Below are positions 12,201 to 24,200 of a DNA stretch of 64,000 bases, one piece after another. Source of the DNA: Lamellibrachia columna (taxonomy: Eukaryota; Annelida; Polychaeta; Sabellida; Siboglinidae); assembly GCA_963662155.1 (NCBI GenBank), contig OY759263.1, forward strand, positions 40,825,584 through 40,889,583, in the 5' to 3' direction. A program made the translations under genes and the position numbers. The notes below the pieces were generated by a model. The model saw only the letters and a program-made list of their open reading frames with translations. It was not told the DNA's origin and did not search any database. Each line of letters opens with the position of its first letter. Position 1 is the stretch's first letter.

Positions 12201-15165
12201 CTAGAGCTAGCATGTTGTAGTGGCCACTAGAGCTAGCATGTTATAATGGTTACTAGAGCTAGCATGTTGTAGTGGTTACTAGAGCTAGCATGCCATAGTG
12301 GTTACTAGAGCTAGTATGCCATAGTGGTTACTAGAGCTAGCATGTTGTAATGGTTACTAGAGCTAGCATGATGTAGTGGTTACTAGAGCTAGCATATTGT
12401 AGTGGTTACTAGAGCTAGCATGTTATAGTGGTTACTAGAGCTAGCATGTCGTAGTGGTTACTAGAGCTAGCATGTTATAGTGGTTACTAGAGCTAGCATG
12501 TCGTAGTGGTTACTAGAGCTAGCATGTTGTAATGGTTACTAGAGCTAGCATGTTGTAATGGTTACTAGAGCTAGCATTTTGTAGTGGTTACTAGAGCCAG
12601 CATGTTGTAGTGTTTACTTGAGCTAGCATGTTGTAGTGGTTACTAGAGCTAGCATGTTGTAATGGTTACTAGAGCTAGCATGATGTAGTGGTTACTAGAG
12701 CTAGCATGTTGTAGTGGTTACTAGAGCTAGCATGTCTTAGTGGTTACTAGAGCTAGCATGTTGTAGTGATTACTAGAGCTAGCATGTTGTAATGGTTACT
12801 AGAGCTAGCATTTTGTAGTGGTTACTAGAGCCAGCATGTTGTAGTGTTTACTTGAGCTAGCATGTTGTAGTGGTTACTAGAGCTAGCATGTTGTAATGGT
12901 TACTAGAGCTAGCATGTTGTAGTGGTTGCTAGAGCTAGCATGTTGTAGTGGTTACTAGAACTAGCATGTTGTAGTGGTTACTAGAGCTAGCATGTTGTAG
13001 TGGTTACTAGAGCCAGCATGTTGTGGTGGTTACTAGAGCTAGCATGTTGCAGTAGTTACTAAATAGGTTAAATTTTTTTATAATTATTCTGAAGTGAAAT
13101 GAGCACAAATTTAATTGAGGAAGGACTATTAAGATGACTTACCCTTTCAATGTCTCTCTTGTCCATACGTCTGGCCCAAACCACCACCAACAAATACACG
13201 AAGATGATTACAAGGACGGTCGAGTACACCGTTGGATTGTTGGCAGCGAGCATGCCCAAATTTGAAAATATGCTTTGGAAATTAATCGTGTTCACTCTGG
13301 GCACTGTGAAGCCAGTTGCGTGTGATTTGATGTTTGGATGTAGGTTCTTACACTCGCACTGAATGAAGTCTGGCGTTGAATTACTCGAAACCTGAAAATG
13401 AGAAACTCAATGCGGTTTTGGACAACGATTAAATCATAAAGTATTTTTAATGGTTTGCACATTTTATGATTACAATCAAAGCAATAGTGATCTTTTTGTG
13501 ATAATTTATGGTTCTGGTATGAAAGTAGTCGCCACATTGTATAAATAGCTAGGTTTTGGTCAACGTGTGCAGTGAACTCTTGCTGTAAGGAGCATGTCGG
13601 GACAAACTGTTCCGACGTTTCTTATATATATTCATGGGTACATAGAACATTGCTTGCCAGAATAAGGATTTCAAAAAATTATTCCCTTTAAGTGGATATT
13701 CCTTACACTGTGAGTCCTTACAGCAAGAGCTATGCCACTATACATCAGATATTCCTTAGATTGTGATTCCTTACAGCAAGAGTCGTGCCACTGTACATCA
13801 GATATTCCTTAGATTGTGAGTCCTTACAGCAAGAGCTATGCCACTATACATCAGATATTCCTTAGATTGTGAGTCCTTACAGCAAGAGTCATGCCACTGT
13901 ACATCAGATATTCCTTAGATCATGAGTCCTTACAGCAAGAGTCATGCCACTGTACATCAGATATTCCTTAGATTGTGAGTCCTTACAGCAAGAGCTATGC
14001 CACTATACATCAGATATTCCTTAGATTGTGAGTCCTTACAGCAAGAGTCATGCCACTGTACATAAGATATTCCTTAGATCATGAGTCCTTACAGCAAGAG
14101 TCATGCCACTGTACATCAGATATTCCTTAGATCATGAGTCCTTACAGCAAGAGTCATGCCACTGAACCTCAGATATTCCTTAGATCATGAGTCCTTACAG
14201 CAAGAGTCATGCCACTGTACATCAGATATTCCATAGATCATGAGTCCTTACAGCAAGAGTCATGCCACTGTACATCAGATATTCCTTAGATCATGAGTCC
14301 TTACAGCAAGAGTCATGCCACTGTACATCAGATATTCCTTAGATCATGAGTCCTTACAGCAAGAGTCATGCCTCTGTACATCAGATATTCCTTAGATCAT
14401 GAGTCCTTACAGCAAGAGCTATGCCACTATACATCAGATGAAAATATTATATGCTGACAACAACAGGAATATAATATAGAGTAATTAACAAATCACTGTC
14501 ACATAAGTGAAAGACGTCTGCTCATCTTTAGTAAACATTGTGTCCATTTACGTTGTATTTTAATACACAGAATACATGCACACACTTACACAAAAACACC
14601 TGCATGCACGCATGCACACAAACACACACGCACTGACTGCACTAACCCAACAGTTGTCGCTGCTCCACTGATCCTGTATGGGGTGCCAGGTGCGACACCA
14701 GTGCAGTGAGACAGTGAAGTTGAGGTCCAGGTCGCTCTGAGTGTCTGGAGGAGCCACGCTTCTCTTGCGCCTTGACGTCGTCTTGTTGCTTGATTCTGGA
14801 AGGACCATCACCCTTCATATTGCATCACACCCTCATATTGCATTACACTCATATTGAATCACACTCTTATACTGAATCACACTCTCATATTGCATCAAAC
14901 TCATATCGCATCACACTCATATTGAATCACACTCTCATATTGAATCACTCTATCAAACTGCATCACACCCTCATATTGCATCACATTCTAACATTGAATC
15001 ACACTCTCATATTGAATCACTCTATCAAACTGCATAACACCCTCATATTGCATCATTAACAAACCACTGTCTCATAAGTGAAGGACATCTGCTCATCTTG
15101 TGTTACTTTAGTAAACATTGTGTCCATTTACGGTTGTATTTTAATATACAGAATACATGCACACA

Positions 15166-15227
<62 letters not shown>

Positions 15228-18200
15228 ACCACAATTGGCAAGTAGGTTTCCACCAGCAGCTTCATTCACTCCATCTGAACCACCTAATATACCTGCTTTT
15301 ACTTTCCCCACTGTCACACCTGGTCTTATTGAGAAACAGTTATGGAACATGGAACAAATATGTTGATCTGGACAGACTGTCTGGCAGACTTCTATGAGCA
15401 GCAGCACCAGTCATATCACAACCATTAGCATTCATTCTTAATCTCTCTCTGAAATCTGGCAAGTTCATCACAGGATGGAAGCATGCAAAGGTGTTGCCAC
15501 TTTCGAAATCAGGTCCATCAATGGAATCTATCAAGTACAGGCCAATTTCAATACTACCTGTCTTGTATTTCCTTGTATTACAGATTATTTGGAAGGGCAC
15601 AAACTTCTCACGATTGCCCAATACAGGTTCAGAAGATTGCACTCTACCGTGACCTCACTGCTCAATGTTACAAGTCGATGGTTAAAACAATATTGATGCG
15701 GGACTTGTAACGGGACTTGTAAAGGGAGTAGTGTTCATTGATCTCCGGAAGACCTTTGACACCGTGGACACTGATATTCTGCTGGCTAAACTTAAAGGAT
15801 TTGGGGTTAATGGCATAGAGCATCAGTGGTTTTGGAGCAACCTCACTGGTAGGTCACAGTCAGTTTTGGTGGATGGCCCCTGATTGTCAAGGGTCAATCT
15901 TGGGCCCTCTTTTGTTTCTGCTCTTCCTGAATGATCTACCCACTGTTACTGAATGATCTACCCACTGTTACTGAATGATCTACCCACTGTTACTGAATGA
16001 TCTACCCACTGTTACTGAATCTTGCGATGCAAACATGTTTGCACTTTGCAGGCGATACGGAAATTGACTCTGCTGCAAAACTTGAGTGTTCAGCTGAATT
16101 AGAATCCAACGTTAACAGTGATCTATGTAAAGTCAAACAGTATTTTTAGACTTAATGTACAGAAATGCGAATTTATGCTTATTGGCACCCATCAGTCCAT
16201 TGCCAAGATGGCTGATGTCAGAATTCATATCAATATTGAACAGCTCAAACATGTATCAGTAGCCAAATAGTAGATAAATTCATTCCCTTACAAGAGTTTT
16301 AATGCATATGTCAGGAGTAAACAAAACGTATGAGACAAAGTCGGACCTCTAGAAGACTGTGATGGAATTATAATATCACAAGGTTTTTTTAATAGTAGAA
16401 GACCTAAATGGTTATATCAGTTCAGTGTTTACCAGAGAGGATATTAGTTCATTACCAGTTCCAGATGCTAAATTTCAGGAGGCTAAATCTGATTATTTAG
16501 GGCTGTTAGTTGTAACTCCAGAAATGGTAGCTAAGAAAATAAAGGCAATGAAGGATAATAAATCACCTGGAATGGATGGAATTCCTCCAAAACTACTAAT
16601 GGAAACAGTAGAACAAATCAGTATACCACTTGCAAGAGTGTTCAACTTGTCATTAAAAGAGGGAGTTGTTACTTTTGAATGGAAAGAAGCAAACATCATA
16701 CCATTATTTAAAAAGGGTTCAAGAAATAAGTAAGAGAATTACAGACCAGTGAGTTTAACATCAGTGATTTGTAAATTATTAGAAAGGTTAATTATAACCA
16801 TATAGTGGGCTTCCTTGTTAGGCAAAAATTATTAAATCCAACTCAACATGGATTCCTAAAAGCGTGTTATGTTTTTTGGAAGAAATCACTAAATGGATAG
16901 ACAAGTGATCACCAGTAGATATTATCTAATTAGATTATCAGAAAGCTTTTGACAAGTGCCACATCAAACATTACTACATAAATAAAAATTTACAATCGAC
17001 TGGATAGAACAATGGGTGACTGACAGAAGACAGCGTGTTATAATAGATGGGGAAGTTTCAAACTGGAAATCAGTTTTGAGTGGGGTACCTCAAGGACCAG
17101 TATGAGGACCTTTATTATTCTTAATATATATCAATGACTTGGACAATAATATAACAAGCAATGTTCTGTAATTTGCAGATGACACAAAAGTGTTTAGAAG
17201 GGTTAATAATGTTGGTGATAAACAACATTTACAAAATGATCTAGACAAATTAGTTAAATGGTCTGAGAAATGACAGATGTTATTAAATTTTGGGAAATGT
17301 AAATGCCTACAAACAAAACACAGGAACTTGGATGTAAACTATAAAACTTAGGGGTAACAATAAGCACTGATATGAAAGTTTCAGAGTAGTGTGGTATTGC
17401 AGCTCCAAAGGGTAATTAAATTCTTGGGTTGATTTAGAATACTGTATACAAGCTTGGAGACCATATTTTATGAAGGATATAGATACGCTTGAAATAATAC
17501 AGAGGAGAGCAACAAAAATGATTCTAGAACTGAGACCTTTGTAATGAAGAACGACTGAAAGAATGTGGTTTAACAACCCTAGAGACAAGGCGGTTAAGAA
17601 GAGATCAAATTGAAGTTTTTATGATATTGAATGGATATGAAAATATTGATCGAAATATTATTTTCTCACTCAAGAAAGATAATAGAACTAGAGGACATGA
17701 GGAAACATTAGTAAAGGATCAGCGTAGGTTGGATATGAGGAAGTACTCGTTCTCACAGAGGACAATACATGAATGGAACAAATTATCTACAGATTGTGTA
17801 AAAGCTAGCAGTGTGAATATGTTTAAAAACAAGGTTGACACATATCTCAGGAATACATATAGATTAAAAATGTTGGACTCTCGATAAGCCAATAGCTTCA
17901 TTGTCCACTTGCTATCTGGACTTTTGCCTTGGGCGGCAGTCTTGTTAAATCTTGTTAATGAGTGTACACAATAACGAAATAAAGATTAAGCACACTTTGC
18001 ATTACCTGCCAGACTTATTCCAACATAAGCGACACCAGTTTTGGTGATATTCTGCGGTACAGCGATAACCCATGGGTTGGTGGAGTCTGATGGCACGGTC
18101 TGGGTGAAGTCATACGTGTCTTTCGTTGGCCTGTCCACAAGAGGCTTTGACACACTGAACTTGAAGTAGAGCTGTGGCAGACAGTACAGTCCTATATAGA

Positions 18201-21200
18201 TGTTAGCTGCTAATGCATTTTGTAGGTTAAAAACTAACTTTTCAATTCATTTAGCCCAAAGAGATTTGTTCATATTCATATTTGTAGTATATAAGTTGTA
18301 GTAAGAGTGCATAGTTTTGTTAAAATTAAGTGTTATCATTAGATCAGGTAACTTGTGTAGTGAACTTGTACTTGAGCTGACATATTTTTCGGTTCTCTTT
18401 GATGATTTCGCAAATATGAAATAACAAAGTTGCACAAATGAGCTAGCAAGTCTTTGTTGATACTAGATTCTAGGTTTAATTTTTTTGTGTGAAATGAATC
18501 TGAAATGAGATGAGCAACAGTTTAATTCAGGATGCATGTGATGACATTTTGCCCACAGCAATAAGACTATGTCATCTGTGAGGTGAGGCAGATTGTTGGC
18601 CTCATGGCTATTGGCCCTTCACTTGAATAGAAGAGCAAATGTGTCATGAAATTGGACTGTCCAAGACATCAGTGTCAATCCTACCTGCCAGCTTTGTCCT
18701 GGGACTGGCGTGACGTCCATCATGAGGACACTACTAGCTCTTGTGATGTTGATCACTTTATACACCATGCCATCATATGGTGGGACTGTCACATTGTTGT
18801 TCTGATGAAGTGGTGTCATTTTTGGCTGTTTGAATCCGACTGTGAAAACATCCAATCTGGTTCAACTAGTGAAGATGTTAATGTGGTATAACCTCACCAA
18901 ATTTTGAGTATGATGAGTATATCATCATTTCTACTTTGTTACCCACCATTAGATCATATAGGATCTTTGTGCTACAACTTCATGTCTTTAACCATGACCA
19001 TTCAGCACACTGCCTTCTTTCACTACATATAAGTAACCTTTCCCATTCCAAATAACAGGCTGGTAAAAATAATGGCAAGATGTTGAAACCGACCGACCGA
19101 CCGACCGACCGACCGACCGACCGACCGACCGACCGACCGACCGACCGACCGACCGACCGACCGACCGACCGACCGACCGACCGACCGACCGACCGACCGA
19201 CCGACCGACCGACCGACCGACCGACCGACCGACCGACCGACCGACCGACCGACCGACCGACCGACCGACCGACCGACCGACCGACCGACCGACCGACCGA
19301 CCGACCGACCGACCGACCGCATTGGTTTCTATCACTGCCAGTGCCCTTATTTTATCATGATTACAACATTTCAGAAATGGTTATGTCATGCCTCCTATAA
19401 CCTAGTTCATATTCAAGTCGATGCCTTACAAAGCTGCGCCCAAACACCATAAAGTTGGCAAGATACAGTGATCACTTCATCCTAGAAGTTAAGTTAGCAA
19501 TCACACTTATTTCTCTGTCACCTTACCTGACAACTTCTCAGTACTTGTGAGAGGGTCCCCATTCTTGTCATGCATTTCCACGACGAAAATGCTGGAATCA
19601 ACATCACGTGAGCTCGCAGCCCAAGAGTAAATGTTTTTCTTCATCACTGCCACCTGGAGGTAACAAAACACTTCGTTAAAAATCGGCCTAACATACTGTG
19701 GTACGTGGACAAGGAAGCCATTAGCTTATAGTGTAAGTGGACAAGGAAGCCATTAGCTTATTGTGTAAGTGGACAAGGAAGCCATTGTCTTATTGTGGTA
19801 AGTGAACAAGGAAGCCATTAGCTTATTGTGTAAGTGGACAAGGAAGCCATTGTCTTATTATGGTAAATTGACAAGGAAGCCATTGGCTTATTGTGGTAAG
19901 TGGACAAGGAAGCCATTAGCTTATTGTGTAAGTGGAAAAGGAAGCCTTTGTCTTATTATGGTAAGTGGACAAGGAAGCCATTGGCTTATTGTGGTAAGTG
20001 GACAAGGAAGCCATTAGCTTATGATGGTAAGTGGACAAGGAAGCCATTGGCTTATTGTGGTAAGTGGACAAGGAAGCCATTATCTTATTATGGTAAGTGG
20101 ACAAGGACGCCATTGGCTTATTGTGGTAAGTGGACAAGGAAGCCATTAGCTTATTGTATAAGTGGACAAGGAAGCCACTGTCTTATTATGGTAAGTGGAC
20201 AAGGAAGCCATTGGCTTATTGTGGTAAGTGGACAAGGAAGCCATTAGCTTATGATGGTAAGTGGACAAGGAAGCCATTGGCTTATTGTGGTAAGTGGACA
20301 AGGAAGCCATTATCTTATTATGGTAAGTGGACAAGGAAGCCATTAGCTTATTGTGGTAAGTGGACAAGGAAGCCATTAGCTTATTGTGGTAAGTGGACAA
20401 GGAAGCCATTAGCTTATTGTGGTAAGTAGACAAGGAAGCCATTAGCTTATTGTGTAAGTGGACAAGGAAGCCACTGTCTTATTATGGTAAGTGGACAAGG
20501 AAGCCATTGGCTTATTATGGTAAGTGGACAAGGAAGCCATTAGCTTATGATGGTAAGTGGACAAGGAAGCCATTGGCTTATTGTGGTAAGTGGACAAGGA
20601 AGCCATTATCTTATTATGGTAAGTGGACAAGGAAGCCATTGGCTTATTGTGGTAAGTGGGCAAGGAAGCCATTAGCTTATTGTGGTAAGTGGACAAGGAA
20701 GCCATTAGCTTATTGTGGTAAGTGGACAAGGAAGCCATTAGCTTATTGTGGTAAGTGGACAAGGAAGCCATTAGCTTATTGTGTAAGTGGACAAGGAAGC
20801 CATTGGCTTATTGTGGTAAGTGGACAAGGAAGCCATTAGCTTATGATGGTAAGTGGACAAGGAAGCCATTGGCTTATTGTGGGAAGTGGACAAGGAAGCC
20901 ATTGGTTTATTGTGTGTCCAAGAATTATTCATCCATGTGTAACCTATCCTTCTGAGAGCTGTGAACTTTGTTTTTAAACATATTCATGTTGCTAGCATTT
21001 ACACAATCAGTAGATAATTTGGTTCCATTTATTTATCGTCGTCTGTGAGAACTAGTATTTTCTGATACCTAATCTGTACTATTCCTTTGCTAATTTATTT
21101 CATGTCACCAGGATTGATTTCTGTAATGATCACATTAAAAACAATAAACGGAAAAACACAAAAGTAGTTAAATATAAGGTATATTACAAGGCCACTTGAA

Positions 21201-24200
21201 TAAGTAGGATGAGTTCTATTGGAAGTGATGTCACTGCGATGCGTCATAGCGACATACAGTTTACATGGGGCATTCAAGCTGCAATCTGGGTACATGCGAC
21301 AGCATAGCCTTGTTGTGACAACGATACTGCCTCACGTATACCCAGCTTTAAACATACTCATTGCCAGTTGTTTGCAAAATGAAGTGTTTGTCCTAATTAA
21401 AAGTTTAATAGCATGTTGTGTAAAAAAAACCTGAGCAATAGCCGAGGACGAGGTCTTCGTGTCAGGAAGCTGGACTGTCCCGTCATCTATCACGACGACT
21501 GCACTACTGCCCGGGGCCACACCCTTCATGGTGAGGGATACCGGCAGCGAACTGTCACCAAGTGTCTTGGAACGATTTATCTCAATGTCATCCAACATTG
21601 CATTACTGATACTAGAGATCAGATCCTTGGTGGCAGTGGCAGTTAACTTTTTCTACAAATATCCAAACATACATATAATTATAAATATATCTGTAATTTA
21701 AAGTATCTGTCTGTCTGTCCATCTGTATTTTCCATCATAACTCCGTCAGTTTCAAATGTATGGGGCTGAAATTTTTTAGGCGTGTCTGGGGCCAAGGGGA
21801 TGGTTCACACATTAAAACAATTATTAAGCTATAAATTCCTCACACAGGTAGCGATATTATGAAGGAACCTGATGATGTAGATTATGTAACTCGGAACAAT
21901 AGTACGTACAATTGCTTGCTTGATCCATTCTCAAAAGGTGGTATTGAATGATGGTGGCATAGTTTACCATTAAAGCATAATTTCTGTGATTGTCTGATTC
22001 AAGTTTCAAGTCAAAAATATGGATTTCAACCAAATAAGTGTTTTCGTAGTGTTTTCCCTGTAGGAGAACAAACAGGCAGAACAAAAGTGATTTGAAAATA
22101 AATAAATGCTGTTAACCCAGCTTCAAAATCACATAACTTACTACAAATTATGGAAAGTTTATTTACCAATTTGTCTGCATCCTTATTTTTCTTTGCCTTT
22201 GCTTGTTTCTTTCGTTCCTCTTCCACCTCGTCAGGGATGGCATCAAGATTCACCTCTCCCTCCTCCTCAACAGCTTCTACGAGGGGCATAACTAATTACT
22301 TCATTACATAAATAACAAACTCAACCAAAAATAACTAAATTGTGTTTGAAACAATCGTTTTAAGCAATTTTTCAAATAATAACTGAAGAAATATTGGCCT
22401 CAAATATTTAAGTCATTGCTAGACTTAAAATAATTAAAACACCATTCTGGCACATACAATCTGCATAATGAACATCATCGATTTCAAAAAACAAACTTCA
22501 ATTAACAATTAAATTGAAAGGGTATTTCAAACTATGCCCCTGATAAATAAAAAAGTAAATCTGATGTTTAATTATAATTACTATTTACAATTGCATAGAC
22601 AATGGATTGAACAAACTTTTGCCATTATTTAATTGTAACTTAAAAACAACTGATGATTTCAACAGATAAACTATTGTGTAGAAAATAGAATGAAAATATT
22701 TTCCACCATTTTTACATTGAGCTACATTGTTTTAAACAACATAAAAACAACATAAACTTTTAACTATACATAAATGGCCAATGTAATATTACTTGGTTAT
22801 TGAATGTCCATGAATTGTGTAAAATTCATGGATAAGATTACTGTCTTCTCTTAGAACCAGTCTACTTCTAAACAAAATAACACCAGTGTGATATTGCATT
22901 CATATTTAATTTCAGAAAAGTATATTACCTAATATTCAACATCCTAACAGCAACATTAAAAATCATTACTAGGAGAGAGAGCAGTAGTATGGCAGTTAGA
23001 GCGGTGGAGTGTCAGTCGGCAGGACCAAGGCTCGAGTTCACCGGCTGCTGTTTGAAGGTTTGGGCAATTTCATTTAATCCATTCTGTTTTTGGATGAGAC
23101 ATGGATGAGAAAAGCCATAGGTGCCTTCTGACTTGTGTCTGTGCCAAGGGAAGTAAAAGATCCTACATGGGGGTCACCCTGTCATGGTCTGACAAACTTT
23201 AACAAGCACTGCGTTAGTTGTGCATAGGATGGGTGCTGAGATAGCTCCTACCAAAATGAGCTCTGATCATTGAGCAAGGCACCATGAAAGCCTTGTCTAG
23301 GTGGATACCAGCATTATATAAGATGTCTATTTTTAATGGAACTAAACTCACCCGGCAGAGACAGGTCAATAATGTCCATCGTTGGTTTCAAGCCTTGCAA
23401 CAACACTGCCAAAGAAACAAGTTTCAACAATCAATGAAAAAGACATTACAGATTGTGTAAAATTACATTATGCACTACATACTAAAATACATTAATTATA
23501 CTCTCAGATGTTTTTCAAGAATCTCTTGATCACACTAAGACTAGTTTGCTTCCAGTGAAATATAAAATTAACTGTTGTCATTACTGGAGTGTTAGCAAGG
23601 AATATTTAAAAAAATCAATCATGACTCCATTAAGTGTGTGGGTTTGTCCAGTACACCATCACTTAGATGTACAGTGGAGTTCCTATTAGAATCAGTCAAA
23701 GGTCAACTCATTGTGGGTGTCCCAGTATAACAGATACAGCCAACATATTTAAGAAGACAATAACCAAATGTTTGTGCCCTGAGTGGACTCACGTGTGGCG
23801 ATGTCTGTCTTGCGTTCCTTGGACATGTCCACCAGTTTGTTACTAATACAGCTTATAGACGACAGGGCGCCTTCCTGTCACACAGTAAACACAACTATCA
23901 TCTTTAATTAGGAACCATAAAACAAGTATTGTGTCTCTCTTTGGGCTCAACTAATCCTCAGTCAATGTTATTTCTTAGCCATCCATACCTCTCCACCCAA
24001 ATTGTACTAAATGCTGCATGGTTTTATAAAATAATCAGTGATTTTTTTCATATTCGCAATCATTTTGAATATTCTGTCAGCTCAGAGAACCCCGAACACT
24101 ATGAATTTCTGCCTTCATAATGTTTTCTTGAGTATATTTTGATCGATAAAATTGCTGGCCCAGTGCATCTCAGCTGAGACCAGTTTTATGCTAATCATAT

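Noticed and set aside
11817..13065. CRISPR-like regular repeats
   Set aside because: Units are directly adjacent with no unique spacers, and the context is an animal intron.
19802..20955. Frames encoding [11 protein letters not shown] or [10 protein letters not shown] repeats
   Set aside because: 33-bp (11-codon) minisatellite from a LINE tail; several frames and both strands are open.
22975..23060. Possible tRNA gene
   Set aside because: Box A and box B-like sequences are present, but no cloverleaf with a proper acceptor stem; the body and tail identify a SINE.
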